Source: Coenobita brevimanus (taxonomy: Eukaryota; Arthropoda; Malacostraca; Decapoda; Coenobitidae). Taken from it: DNA of 64,000 nucleotides. The stretch spans positions 15,968,691-16,032,690 of the forward strand of contig CM064681.1 of the NCBI GenBank assembly GCA_032717465.1, in the 5' to 3' direction. Below the pieces are notes generated by a model, which saw nothing but the letters and a program-made list of their open reading frames with translations, was not told the origin of the DNA and did no database searches. A program made the position numbers and the translations under genes. This document shows, one piece after another, positions 1-11,170 of this stretch; the first letter of the stretch is position 1, and every line of letters starts with the position of its first letter.

Positions 1-75
1 TAGCTTGCACTAACCCCAACAATTCTACTGGATGATAGAACCCAAGGTGGAAGGATGATGATGATTACAGTAAGT

Positions 76-1128
76 ATATTCCAATTTCCACTCAATTAAC
101 GCCGGCGTGCCTCAAAGATCAGTTCTGGCGCCAACCCTATTTCTGGTTCATAATAATGATCCCTTATCTGTCACCCACAATCCCATTCACTCATATGCAG
201 ATGACTCAACACTACATAGTTCATTCACACTCAGACACCCATTTACAAAGCCTAACATCTCTACCTCTCAACTCAGTACAGCCATCTCCATAAACCGAGA
301 TCTATCTACGATCAGTGAATGGGGACAAAACAATCTTGTCTCTTTTAATGCTAGTAAAACTAAATATATACAGTTTACTAATAGACAGATATTGCCAGAT
401 TCGTACATTACCTTCAGTGCTACTAATATTCCCATCTCCAAAAGTATTGAAATTCTTGGCGTCTCACTTAACAGTGCCCTCAGCTGGACCTCTCATGTCA
501 GATCACTTGTTAAAACCGCCTCAAAGAAACTTGGATTATTGTACAGAGTCCATAACTTCTTCGCCGATGAGCAGTTAGCTATAATTTATAAGAGTCATGT
601 GCGCTCTCAGCTTGAATATTGCTCACCCTTGTGGAATGGTTGTGGAGAGGTTGCATTAAGACAACTAGAAAAAATTCAGAACAAAGCTGTTAGAATCATT
701 AACAACCCTGTCATTACATAATAAGCTACCTCCCCTGCAAGAAAGAAGGAATGTTGCCTCCCTTGCATTATTTTACAGAAATTTTTTTGGCAAATGCTCA
801 GACGAAGTTGCATCCATGGTGCCACCTCTCCATGCCTTCCCTTGTGCTACACGGGCATCTGGTAGAACTCATGACTGGAATGTCACTCAGCCATATTGCA
901 GAACTTCTGCCTATCAGAATTCTTTCATTCCCCGAACTGCATCTCTCTGGAATTCGCTTCCCCAGAGTTGTTTCCCTCCAAATTTCAACCCACAGCTGTT
1001 CAAGTCTAACTGTTACAGATATATTATGAATGGAGGACGCCAGTAATCTGGTGTATGGATTGTTTTTTTTTTTTTACTCATTTGTTTTTCCTTCCTCCGT
1101 TCTGTTATTTAAAAAAAAAAAAAAAAAA
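76..1128 (+). pseudogene. 5'-truncated LINE ORF2 (reverse transcriptase C-terminal half), decayed
   Basis: This is the 3' half of a Jockey-type non-LTR reverse transcriptase. It begins at motif B (GVPQRSVLAPTLF) and carries the catalytic motif C YADD in a [10 protein letters not shown] context, followed by thumb-like FNASKTK and LGVSLNSALSW blocks. The first frame stops at 719-721; the homologous C-terminal sequence resumes in another frame at about 725-1046, so at least one frameshift is present. A T-rich 3' UTR and an A18 tract at 1111-1128 close the element. It is related to, but clearly diverged from, the intact ORF at 51596-54643. The N-terminal endonuclease and the RT fingers are absent, as expected for 5' truncation during target-primed reverse transcription. 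Confidence 0.85.
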
Positions 1129-2870
1129 GTGAGGGACTGTACACCTCCTGACAAGGGAGCAGTTTTGGAATGATGCTTAGGAAGGCTCTTGTGAAGAGGC
1201 TGCCTAGCACCAGGGACCTCCACCCTTTGTTGAACATCCATGGGCAAACGTGGGGACGAGGAAGATGAAAGTTTTACAACACTCTTCCTCTGAGATGGAA
1301 TAACACTTGGCTTGGAAAGTGGCTTGGAGGCCACCCTGAGTGATGTAGGACAGCCAGTGCTAACATCAGAAGCCCCAGAAGTGGAAGGAGTGTCCACAGG
1401 ATTAGAGCCCTGTGAGGATGACATTGTTGTCTCAGAACCGAAGCACCAACAGTCTGTCCTACACCATCCCCAGGTGGGGACCTGACCATAGGCAAACCAT
1501 CAGCAGCAGCTTCCACCTGGCTAGACCCTCAGCCTCCATGACAGAGGGAACAGGAGAGAGGTCGGTACAAGGTTCGACAACAGAGACCTTAGATGGCCAT
1601 TCTTCAGGCTCAGATGACTCTGAAGAGCCACAAAGGCATTTGCCGGCTACAGAAGGAGCCTCGAGCATACTTGACTAGACAGGAGAAGGAGTCACATTAA
1701 AATGAACATCTGCCACCACCACAGAAGTGTGCAAACGAATCCCTCTCATGCATGTGAATGCCAGGAAAAGGAATAGAGGGTGGGTGACTACCACTCTCAC
1801 ATGCATTACTAATTTCGGGGGCAACATTCAGCAGATCACCTGATGGGGTAGTGGTCACTGCTATGGGTCGGGACAACTTCTTGGAAACAGAATGATGCAC
1901 TGGTGCTCTAGATATGACAAAAGCATAAGTAACCCCAGGCTGGAAGAAGACGGTCTGGGCCATTTTCTTTGCTTCTGGAAACGAATCCCTCTCATGCATG
2001 TAAATGCTCAAAATCTCCTTTTCCAGGCAATATCGAGGACAGGTTATTGAAGATACAGCATGAGGACCTCCACAATGATAGCATTTAAGAGGTCCTGGAC
2101 ATTCACTGGTATGACTTGGTCCATCACGGGAGACACAGACACCAGGAGGGCCAGCCTGTGAATGATGACAAAATCTGCTAACATGTCTATACCCCAGACA
2201 GTGGAAAGTCCACCTTGAGGTGGGCACATGGCTTCACAGGAAGTGACAACCAAGCCAGCTTCACTGAAGTAGGTAAGGTAAACCTGTCAAAAGTCAGTAA
2301 CAGGGTCTGAGCTGGGGTCAGGATACCATCATTTTTTTTCTGCAGCCACTCAACAGAGATCACACCATAAGAGCTCAGTTCCTCAAAAAGCTGTGCCTCT
2401 GGGTATCGGAGGAGGTAACGGGAAAAAAATCACACCTTTGCACCTGTTAAAACTAGCATGGGGAGCACAATCAACTGCAGCACCAGAAACAGAAGTCAGA
2501 GCTTGTAAGTGGGAGCTCTCCCCTGGGGAGGACACTTCAGTAAGGGTGCTTCCATCCCCTTGGGAACAGATCTTAGGTTTCCTGCCGCAAGCTGAGACAA
2601 TGGCATAGTGGAGAACGAAGATGTCAAAATCCAGTATTGACCCATTCACAGAAGGCTTCATTACCAGATATTTGGCATATTTCTCTGGCACCGTATCATC
2701 TGGGCCAAACCCCAGAGTCGAACCAACTCGATGGGACCTCCTCCTAGTCCCTTGTATGCTGGGGCAAAGGAGGAAAGTCCCCAGGGGCCTGGAAAGGCTC
2801 AAGGGTGTCAACAAGGGATCCAGAGTCCAAAGAATGGCCGTGGACAGATGCACGGTTGTCAACATGAGTT
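1129..2870 (-). pseudogene. LINE ORF1 (gag-like, CCHC zinc-knuckle) relic
   Basis: Minus-strand fragments at 2383-2865, 2044-2253, 1697-2227 and 1074-1424 together resemble the ORF1 nucleic-acid-binding protein of Jockey/I-type LINEs. The best part is at 1960-2200: Cys/His-rich knuckles including CYHCGGPHA, followed by CP and then KEILSI and SFPEAKKMA, an arrangement typical of these ORF1 proteins after the last knuckle. N-terminal to it, FEELSSYGVISVEWL-like sequence precedes the knuckles in a shifted frame. Several frame changes and stops exist, so it is not translatable. It abuts the A18 tail of the preceding plus-strand LINE fragment and has no tail of its own. The ORF2 partner on this strand is missing. 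Confidence 0.65.
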
Positions 2871-3010
2871 TTTTTTTTTAACAGAACCATACATAAACAG
2901 ATAAACTTCATTCCCCCACCCTTCCACCCACCACGTAGCCCAACAAGGGGAGGTCATATGCCAGGGAAAAACACCACTGGCGACCCCAGAGGTAGCAGAA
3001 GAGTATATGT

Positions 3011-3630
3011 AGATTGGGTGTGCTAAGCCGACTCCACTCTTTCTTTACCCCTGCACAATTGTTGACTCTATACAGGGGTTTTATCCGCCCCTGTGTGGGG
3101 TACAACTCTCATGTGTGGGGAGGCTCCCCACATACAGCTCTTCTTCAATAGGGTGGAGTCAAAGGCTTTTCGTCTCATTAACTCTCCTCCTCTTACTGAC
3201 TCCCTTCAACCTCTGTCTCTTCGCCGCTCTGTTGCATCTTTATCTCTTTTCTATTGCTTCTTTAATGGTCACTGCTCCTCTGAACTGTCTGCTTGCATTC
3301 CTCCACCTCTATGACGGGCGCATAGCACCCGTCTGGCAGCAAACTCTCATCCCTTTTCTGTCCAACTCTCTAATGTAAGAGTTAACCGTTACTCCCAGTC
3401 TTTCGTTTATGCAACAGGTCAGCTCTGGAACTGTCTCCCTCTGTCTGTATTTCCTGCTGCCTATGATCTCCAGTCTTTCAAACGCAGTGTGTCCATGCAT
3501 CTCAAAATGATTGGATCTTGAATTTGGCTCTCTATTGTATTTTATTTTTCTCTTGGAGGGAACTGTTACTGCAGGCTCATGGTTTTTGGTTCCTTCTTCC
3601 TTGCATAAAAAAAAAAAAAAAAAAAAAAAA
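3011..3630 (+). mobile_element. Jockey-like LINE, 5'-truncated 3' stub with A24 tail
   Basis: From 3011 the sequence is nearly identical to the last part of the Jockey-like elements at 33760-34365 and 54145-54741: the end of the RT ORF, a 3' UTR starting at the TTGAATTTGGCTCTC region, and an A24 tail at 3607-3630. A one-base insertion near 3144 (ttcttcaat versus ttctcaat) and substitutions such as CGACGGGCG to TGACGGGCG break the frame. High similarity to the intact copy indicates a recent dead-on-arrival insertion. The upstream 2881-3010 stretch is unclassified. Confidence 0.9.
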
Positions 3631-4310
3631 CACTGGGAGACCCAGACAAGGGCGACTCTGGGATAATAGGAGCCACCAGGCCCCCCAGTGCCCACTTGAC
3701 CCTAGCCAATGCATGACCAGCCGATTGACCTGGTCGGGCCCAACCAGTCTGCCTGTCTAGCCAGAATTAGGGACCAAAGAGGTGTATTCCTAGCTGCAGG
3801 GTGCAGTATGCATCATCGCTTAACCCCCAGGACTCCTGTCTCCCAGCATTATGGGACGCCACACATGGCAAACACGTAGGGAAGCAACAGTCCCACCCTA
3901 GATTGCAAATGGGTAGGGACTAACATCACTAGCAGGCCTCCTCCACCAGTGATGTAGGGGGTGTTTGGTCCACACGGCCGAAAAATGCCGAACCCTACAT
4001 AGGTAGGAAGGCCTTCAAAGTAGGTGGCACTGCCAACCACATTCAAGCCCCTCCACCACATCAAGGTGACCCTCCTTAGTGGGATTATGGGGTAGGGGAG
4101 AGTGGACTGTGGCAGGAAGCTAGGATGAGATGGATAAATAATACACTGGTGACGTGGTGCCAGCTCAGCAAGAGTGATTATGAAATTTGATAATCAGGCT
4201 GTTAAACGTTATGCAGGCTATGTCACGTTATGCAGTCTACCAGCATGTTTTGTCATATTGTCTATAGGACGACCTATTTCCCACGGAGTGGCCGGCACAT
4301 TACAAAAACC
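3631..4310. other. Unclassified intergenic or repeat-like DNA
   Basis: No supported coding sequence. The stretch at about 4066-4120 (gaccctccttagtgggattatgg) weakly resembles the 3' terminus of the RTE-tailed element at 51347-51388, so part of this may be the 3' region of a related non-LTR element; this is only suggestive. Confidence 0.3.
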
Positions 4311-4316
4311 CTGCAT

Positions 4317-4583
4317 TACTATAGTCGTGGCGCACGAATCTGAGGTTGTCATTATCGTTCCCTGGTAACCTACCATTCAAAAGTGCGTCAGATTTCTTAT
4401 CAATTCATACGCGAATTATATTATTATGCACGAATATATTATACAAGAATATTATTATACACGAAAATATTATATACGAATCACTTGCGTCTCATTTTAT
4501 ACACGATATCAGACGCACTTTTAAATGGTGGGTTGCCAGGGTATAATAATAACAACCTCAGAGTCACGCACCGCGATTATAGT
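4317..4583. mobile_element. Foldback MITE with about 80-bp terminal inverted repeats
   Basis: The left arm 4317-4397 and right arm 4504-4583 are imperfect reverse complements over about 80 bp. The shared blocks include TCTGAGGTTGT, CCCTGG and AAAAGTGCGTC. The approximately 105-bp centre is AT-rich and holds short AATATTAT-type repeats. There is no coding capacity. The layout (long inverted arms, small AT-rich loop) is that of a non-autonomous foldback or MITE element. A convincing target-site duplication was not found, so the superfamily is undetermined. Confidence 0.75.
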
Positions 4584-6172
4584 GTATGATAATGACTATG
4601 TCATCACATGGTGATACATGATATGCCCTTAGAATGTATGTCTGATGTCACACCTGTTGTCATAGTGATTGGGAGCTATTCTTGTGTTTACCTAGTAACA
4701 TCATGGATGACGACTGTGAAATTATCGTAAGCAGAGGAGGGGGAGGGAGGAATTTTCTCTTGCTACATTAAATAATAGTTAAGAGTAGTAATTCGTGCTT
4801 ATGGTTCACGTTCCTATCTGCTTGGGACCGATGTAAACGAAAAAGTGATTTACAAAGGGGGGATGGACGGGGTCGCAGAACACAGGCGGTGATACTGGGG
4901 TGGGCTTATAGGTAGGTAGAGAGATGCCTTATTAAATAATCTTTACATTGGAATACTGTTAACCCAATACTGACAGAGTAAATATTAGTATGAAGAACGT
5001 GTAACTGTCAAGCAGTCTGATTCACAACCTCAGTATCCAGTTCACTGTCCACCCCTCCCTCTTCCCGACAACTTCATGCACCCAGACATGGGTACTGACA
5101 GGGAGGGGAGATGGCCATAATGACTGCTATACCATGAAAAGTGGGTCACATGTTTGTACATCAACGACAGTGGATCACCTGTTTTCTTTAATGGATTGCA
5201 GTATACACCGTTACTCAGCCAGAGCAAGAGCCTCATGTTTGGACACTGCTGAGATGTCTGGCTCAGTAGTTACTCTCCGTGAACAAGGCAATGATCCTCG
5301 TATTTATCTTTATCCTGTCAGTTTTATACAATGTGAACGCTACTCTGTTGTTTAGCATAATAAAACACACTGCAGATAAAAAGTGTGTTTGCATTTAATA
5401 CAAGCAATTTTTGTAACTAATGGCATAACTGATGTAATATGCAAGTGCTCAGACTGGATAACTGTAGACATTACAACCTTGTACCACCATTATTGGCTCG
5501 ATTTTTTTTCTTTTTTTTAGGAAAGTTTGGCCCATACGACAGACGCTTATTCTGAACCAACAGTAAATATAACTAATAACCACTGGCAATGTGCAAAATC
5601 AACAACCAAACACTTCATTCAGAAAAGGTAAAAAAAAAACTGGGTTAAGTAAATCCACCTTTATTTTACATCGGTGCCATACATATATTAATGAGAACCA
5701 AAGTTACCATCATTACTGTCAGATTGCTCATATTTATTGGTGATACTGGAAATACTTACATAGGCCTTCCTGTAACATATGACAAACTGTAGGGACGTGC
5801 CATAAACTTGCACTTTAATACATAATAACTATACTCATATTACAGGGGAAATGAGCCACCCAGTGGAAAATGTATCGTGAATTGTTACAAACCATGACGG
5901 TCAACTACAGCACCTGGCAACGTCAACATAATGTTTCATGGTCTGACTGTAAAATTTAATACTCTCCCTGAGACAATGATTTGGCCCAGTCATCACCTCG
6001 TAATCTATCTCTCCCACTGTAGTTCCTGTAAAAGAAGTCCATCGTCCCTCTACCCCATCACCCCTCTCTTCTTGCCCCCTGTTCGACCACTATAGATATT
6101 TTCCACTTGATGTCACGGGTCATGTTACTTTTGTTTACTACGCCATACTGGACGGCAAATTGTCGGACGTCT
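4584..6172. other. No gene recognised
   Basis: AT-rich, non-repetitive DNA with only short spurious frames. Poly-T/T-rich patches lie near 5503-5519 and an A-run near 5631. Nothing here resembles a known domain or element. Confidence 0.5.
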
Positions 6173-6190
6173 AGAGAGAGAGAGAGAGAA
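6173..6190. repeat. (GA)n microsatellite
   Basis: About nine GA dinucleotide units immediately upstream of the THAP exon. Confidence 0.95.
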
Positions 6191-6204
6191 TTGCAGATTC
6201 TACA

Positions 6205-6382
6205 ATGTTATTCCACTGTTGTGCCTCCGGCTGTAAGACATGACACAAAAGTGGAAGTGGGGTAAACTTCTGCTGGTTTCCAGCCAATGAGGAAAGGCAA
6301 CAGAAGTGGATAGCTGCTATGAAGAGGGAGAATTGGCAGCCGACGGCCTACACCCGACTCTGTAGCAGGCATTTCATATCAG
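6205..6382 (+). pseudogene. THAP zinc-finger exon with one in-frame TGA, followed by a splice donor
   Basis: Reading from the ATG at 6205 gives a near-complete THAP DNA-binding module. Cys6 and Cys10 (HCCASGC) form the first ligand pair, the C53-x2-H56 pair sits in LCSRHF, and the invariant FP (25-26) and Trp35 (QKWIAAMKRENW) are at family spacing (42 residues between Cys10 and Cys53). THAP fingers bind DNA in transcription factors and in P-element/THAP transposases. The exon ends at CAG before gtgagc (6383), a good donor. Codon 13 is TGA (6241-6243). A C-to-T change from CGA would explain it, so this copy is probably dead unless the start lies elsewhere. No second exon was recognised downstream. 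It is too short to say whether it was a host gene or transposase. Confidence 0.8.
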
Positions 6383-6388
6383 GTGAGC
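6383..6388 (+). promoter_or_regulatory. Candidate 5' splice donor of the THAP exon
   Basis: CAG|gtgagc matches the metazoan donor consensus and falls directly after the THAP Cys-x2-His segment, a common intron position in this family. Confidence 0.55.
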
Positions 6389-6830
6389 CACCCCTCACCG
6401 CCACCCAACCACCTCACACGCACCCCAACCCCACCTAAACACCCCCACCACCCTCCTACTGCCATCCCAACTCCCCCACTGCCACCTTGACCCCCCCACT
6501 GCCACCCCCACCCCACCACCCCTCACTCCCACCCCCCAACATCCCCCTACCCCCCGCTTTCGAACCCCCCCACCCCCCACCCCCCAACTCCCCTCCAGAA
6601 GCCCCCCAGCCCCTCACAATACTCCCCAACACCACCTAACCCCCTTCCCCTCCACTCCCTACCTATCCCACCCCTTACCATCCATCCCCAACCCTACCCC
6701 ACACCCTCACCCCCACACTCCCACCCCTAAACCAACCCTAATCCCACCCCCACCCCCACCCCTCACCACCAATCAAACCCCCCACCTCCTTCTCCTACTC
6801 CCATGCCCCACCCTCCACTCATTCATCAAC
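6389..6830. repeat. C-rich/CCCCAC low-complexity tract
   Basis: About 440 bp of nearly pure C/A on the plus strand, with runs such as CCCCCCAC and CCACCCC. The minus strand has many closely spaced G3-G6 runs and should be quadruplex-prone. It is not coding; the 61-codon minus frame here is compositional. Confidence 0.9.
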
Positions 6831-6882
6831 TACTCGATTCCCAGTCAGAGTATAAAATCCTCCCTCTTGGCCCCACGTCAAT

Positions 6883-7495
6883 CTATCTATCTATCTATAG
6901 CCCGACGCCCTAATCCCGCAAAGGTGGCCACAGACAAAACGTCTCCAAGTCGCTCTGTCACCCACCATTTGACTACCCTCCCCCCAACTCACTCCCCCCT
7001 CCCTCATATACCTCTCAACTCCATCCCTCCACCTCATCCTCGGTCTACCCCTCCCTCTCCCTCCCTCCACCTCACCTACATACACCCTCTTAGTCAGTCG
7101 TTCATTCTCTCTTCTCTCCACATGCCCAAACCACCTCAGTGTATTTCTCCTAATCTTCTCAACTACATCCACATCCACCCCACAACGTTCCTTCACTTCT
7201 TCATTCGTCAACCTGTCCCTCCATATCACTCCACATGCTCCTCTCAAGTAACTCATTTCCACTGCTCTCACTCTTGACTTGTTCCCCTCTTGCAAGATCC
7301 ACGCCTCGCTTCCATACGTCAGGGTATGGATCACAATATTATTCATGCAGTGACTTCTTAACTTCCATTCTCACCTCCCTATTTCTCATCACCGCTTTCA
7401 GTGAACCAACAACCTTCCTTCCCTGCTGTACCCTTTCATGTATTTCATCCCCCAACGTTCCATCCTTACTGATCACACTACCCAAGTTCTTGAAT
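6883..7495 (-). pseudogene. RTE-type LINE, 3' fragment of reverse transcriptase ORF
   Basis: Minus-strand reading starts near 7495 with LGSVISKDG and QQGRKVVGSLKAV, changes frame near 7346, then continues LTYGSEAW, WFGHVERRE, KRVYVGEVEG and GRGRPRMRWRD. These are hallmark C-terminal blocks of RTE-type RTs. The element ends in a short tandem (GATA)n at 6883-6898 rather than poly(A), as RTE elements do. It is 5'-truncated, and the frame change prevents translation. The terminal 35 bp are shared with the fragments at 38323, 61398 and 51347. Confidence 0.85.
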
Positions 7496-9099
7496 GCACG
7501 TCAATAATTTACTGATTGCCAAGAGGATTTACATGTATTGTATGTCAATTCCAGCCAGATATATTACACACATTTACCTTGAGGGATGCCCCGGTGAACT
7601 TTCACGGGGTGTTCACCAAATAGTGATAGAGATCACCATATCTAAGATCTGGTTTCGGTCTCCCGTACTTGAAATGGGTGAATTTCTCCCTAGATATGGT
7701 GTAAGCGTCCAGCCTGAAACACTTTATCTTGATCCTGTACATATCTTGGTGGTGTTGATCCAGATTTCTGCATATTTCAGGCACTTCAGTCTCTTGACAG
7801 CCCTGTCTGTACAGCCATTACTGTGAGGAGTTTGCCATCCAATATGGAGTAGTAAACAAAGCCATATGATTTCTGTGACATCTCTGGAAAAGGTCTATTG
7901 CCTCCATCCTTACCCACCTCCCTCCTCCTGTTTCCCAGGTCCCCCACCCCCACCCTGCTGCCTCCTGTGCCTCCACCTTTTGTGTGTAGTGAACTTGTTT
8001 CAGTTTCAGAGGTTTGCCAATGTCAGGTACAGTAGGAAGGATGAGCACCACGATAATTCTCTGTTCATTGCAGTTGTGGGGAAGCTCATAACCACAACTT
8101 ATATGAGGAATTGTTAACTGCTGCATGGTTCATCACTCTAAACTAAACCACTCATGAACTCCGTGTCGTTCATAGTAAGTGCCATAATTTAGAGGGTGTA
8201 TTGTGACATAATTTTAAAAACTTACCATAATCATGACATCCCATTATCAGTATCTTTTCTGACGCAACATTGCTTGTATATTATATTACCACCACTAACT
8301 GCGCACAGTGGCAATGATCACTGCCTTCAGTTCGTCCTAGCGACCAAATGAAACCTGGTGAAGTTCCACACCCATCAGTGTTACCAAATGGGGAGAGCAT
8401 TACACCACCTCGCTTGTTGGCAGAGTGTTTATGTTTGGTACGTCCACAACTGTACCTTCATTGCACTGACAGATACGTCAGGCTATGAGATTTTTCGTAC
8501 AGTGTTGTCTAGCAGCAGCTGGTGAAGTACAGTGTTGACCAGCCTCACTGGTCTTCCGTTAGGGTGGGTATGTCTGCCAACATGACACAAGACAGGAATA
8601 GGTGTGTAAAAAGGTAACTACAATGTCTGCATCATGTGGTACTGGAGTGTGCTTAGGGTTGTGTCTCCACATCTTACCACTGTCAAAAAGACTTCTGAAA
8701 TGTGTAATTGTGTACATATGTGAGTTATCACAAAGTATATTAGCACTCTGTAAGTACGAGTGGCACAGGTTCAAAATGGTGTCTGTACTATAGGGTATAG
8801 GAGCACTCACGTGAAAACGGTCGTAAATCCCAGTTCTACTGTAAGCTTATGGATGAAAAGACCTTCTCTAGTCATGTGCAAAACTACTCGCAAAGTCTTG
8901 CCAACCTTCAAAGGAGTCGCAAAATCGAATTGCAGAATTATCGATTTTCTTCTTTCTTTCTTCTTCTTCTTCAGTCATAACTCCAAAACAGTAATGCGTA
9001 CACGAGCGTACTATAACCAAAATGCTTTTTGTCAAGTGTAGACGTTTCTGTTCGTGTGTAGAAAAGCATTCAGGCTACGGTTCACGAGTTAGGGCCTGA
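7496..9099. other. No gene recognised
   Basis: Only short frames with no identifiable domains. A pyrimidine-rich patch lies at 7908-7975 and a TTC-rich patch at 8951-8972. Nothing resembles a known element. Confidence 0.5.
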
Positions 9100-9427
9100 G
9101 AACCGCATCCCGGTCGCCCGTAAGTACACCATTTTGTGCAATATTGATTATCTACAGCTCGCCTATAATTTAACCCCGCGGCATCCCGTCGACATACTTC
9201 CACATCCTCACGTTTTGTCACTGCCAATCCCGTTGACGTACTTCAACGTCCTGCAATTGCAAGGTTCATAATTTCCACAATTTTCAAAATTCGCGCGAGA
9301 TTTTCGATTCGCCCACCTACCCAAGCCTCCCCTACCTGCCGCCAGGCGGGCAGCATCCCTGACCCCGCGTGACCTGCGCTCGCCCTTGTTTCGGTCACTC
9401 ACCTGTTAGCAGTGACCCAGGTCAGAC
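9100..9427 (+). promoter_or_regulatory. CpG-rich leader upstream of the piggyBac-like ORF
   Basis: This stretch is visibly richer in CpG (CGCGCGAG, CCCCGCGTGACC, CCCGCGGCATCCCGTCGAC) than its surroundings and ends at the ATG at 9428. It may be the promoter or 5' leader of the ORF; there is no clear TATA box. Weak inference from composition and position only. Confidence 0.3.
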
Positions 9428-10265
9428 ATGGCGCGTAAAGGTCTCTCAGACGACGAAATACAATCCGCCCTGGATGCCTTCACTGGAGATAGTGATTCTC
9501 CACTTGATGATGATGTGGTGGATCGAGATTATGTGCAGCCTGAGGAGGAAATAACAAGCAGTGATGAGGAGGTCCCTTTGCCCCGGAAAAAGCGGTATGT
9601 CACGTATCGTAAGGCAAGGGAAGGCCAGCCTGCACCCAAAACACCTGCATGGACCTCTCTCCATCCCCTAGAGAGAGATTCTGATGAGGACGAGGATGAG
9701 GATGATGACGATGACGGCGGCTTAGGACGTGATGTTGCCTCGTGGTTGGGGAAGGAAAAAATCTCACCCCGAGGATCAGAAGGTGGGGCGAGAAGGCAAA
9801 TAAAGTATGGCCTAGTGTTTTGTCTGGGGAAGGCGAAAGTGGTGTGGTGGGAGTGCGGGGTGAGAGGGAAAGTGGTGTGGCGGGAGCGAGGGGTGAAAGG
9901 GAAAGTGGTGTGGCGGGAGTGCGGGGTGATAGGGAAAGTGGTGTGAGGGAGGCAGCATGAGCACGTGGTGCACATAGGCCTAGGGGAGAGGAGGTGGAGC
10001 CACTCCCCAGCACGTCTTTCGCCATACAATATTCCCAAACTTCCTCCACACAGCCCCAGGATGTGGGGAAAGGAAGAAAAGGGAAGGGAAAGGGTAAAGG
10101 AAAAGGGAGAGGGAAGAGAAGTGCGAGTGATGAAAGGCGCCGTTCTCCACCTCCCCCACCACCACCAATGTTGCGTTGTGCCTTCAGCCATGTTTCAGAG
10201 AGTACCATAACTTTCTACACTACTGAAACTGTGTGGGATGGCGATATGACGCTCAGTATAATGGT
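9428..10265 (+). pseudogene. piggyBac-transposase-like N-terminal exon, probably frameshifted
   Basis: The ATG at 9428 opens with KGLSDDEIQSALDAF followed by Ser/Asp/Glu-rich sequence, basic PRKKR, and an acidic DEDEDEDDDDD run. This acidic, LSDEEI-like start is typical of piggyBac (PGBD-type) transposases before the DDD catalytic core. The first frame runs to 9946. After a 33-bp minisatellite, a different frame (through a TGA at 9958) continues with EPLPSTSFAI, a Lys/Gly-rich KGKGKGKGKGRGKR stretch, PPPPPPP and FYTTETVWDGD, ending at ATG|gtaagg near 10265, a plausible splice donor. The catalytic core is absent from the window. Alternatives are a low-complexity host protein or chance; the assignment rests on the first 80 residues. 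Confidence 0.45.
9833..9946 (+). repeat. 33-bp minisatellite, about 3.5 units, inside the piggyBac-like ORF
   Basis: The GAAAGTGGTGTGG start recurs at 9835, 9868, 9901 and 9934, exactly 33 bp apart. Being a multiple of three, it adds 11 residues per unit in any frame (VVW.ECGV-type in one frame, ESGV.GVRGE-type in another), so the array can grow without shifting the frame. Confidence 0.95.
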
Positions 10266-11170
10266 AAGGCCAGTCAGTATGTGCTAAGTCTTATATAAAC
10301 TTGAAACGGGTGTAATGTTTGCAGGAAAGTAATGTATAATTTGAGAAATAGTGTAAGTTGAACGAAGTGATATGAAAACTACACCCACTGTATAAATCTG
10401 CGAAAATATGACGCTCAGTATAACACTCTGGTCAGTAAATATGTGATAGCAAGAATATAAAGTGGAAACGGGTGTAATGTTAGCATGAATAAAACATATA
10501 AGTTGAAAAATAGTGTAAGTTGTAATAATCGATGTCACGAGTACACCCACTGTGTAAATCTGCGAAAATATTACGCTCAGTAGAACATTCTGGTCAGTAA
10601 GTATGTGATAGGAATTATATAAAGTGGAAAAGGTTGTAATGTTAGTAGTAAGGTAAGTTAGAAGTTGAATACTAGTGTAAGATGAAAGAAATGATATCGC
10701 GATAACACTTACTGTGTAAGTACGCGATAATATGATGCTCAGTAGAATTGTAAGGTCTGAAATTATATGATATCAATTATATCAAGTGTAAACATGTGCA
10801 ATGTTAGTGGAGAATTATTATATAAGTACAAAAATAGGTTGTAAGTTGAAATAGTAGTCATAGCGACTTCACCCTCTGTGTTATTATGCGCTATTATTAT
10901 GCTAAATATTTACGTAAGGCCTGAAACTATCTCAAAACAGTTCTCTAAAGTTGAAAAGTGTATAATGTTATTAGGAAAGTATTATGTTAGTAGAAAAAAC
11001 ACAATACGAGTTGAAACAACAGTCACAGCGAGTTCACTCACTACGTAAATAAGCGCTAACATTACGTTAAATGTTATCAAAAGGCCTGTGAATACGTGAA
11101 AACAGTTCAATAAAATGCAAAATGGTATAATGTTATTGCAGAAGTATTATGTAAGTAGAAAAAATTATAT
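10205..11170. repeat. Tandem repeat, 162-165-bp period, about 6 diverging units
   Basis: The anchor ACGCTCAGTA or its derivatives recurs at about 10249, 10411, 10573, 10735, 10899 and 11064, giving spacings of 162, 162, 162, 164 and 165 bp. Within each unit the order is conserved: a GTGTAATGTTAG block, a TAGTGTAAGTTGAA block, a CACCCACTGTGTAAAT block, then the next anchor. Units 1-3 are most alike; 5 and 6 are more diverged. The first unit overlaps the end of the piggyBac-like reading frame. Satellite-like, non-coding. Confidence 0.9.

Noticed and set aside
1111..1128. A18 tract considered as the tail of the minus-strand ORF1 relic
   Set aside because: A minus-strand element would end in T on the plus strand; the tract fits the plus-strand LINE fragment.
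9529..10208. Long minus frames of 202 and 220 codons (9529-10191, 9600-10208)
   Set aside because: Ser/Pro/His-rich shadows of the acidic, G-rich plus strand and its minisatellite.
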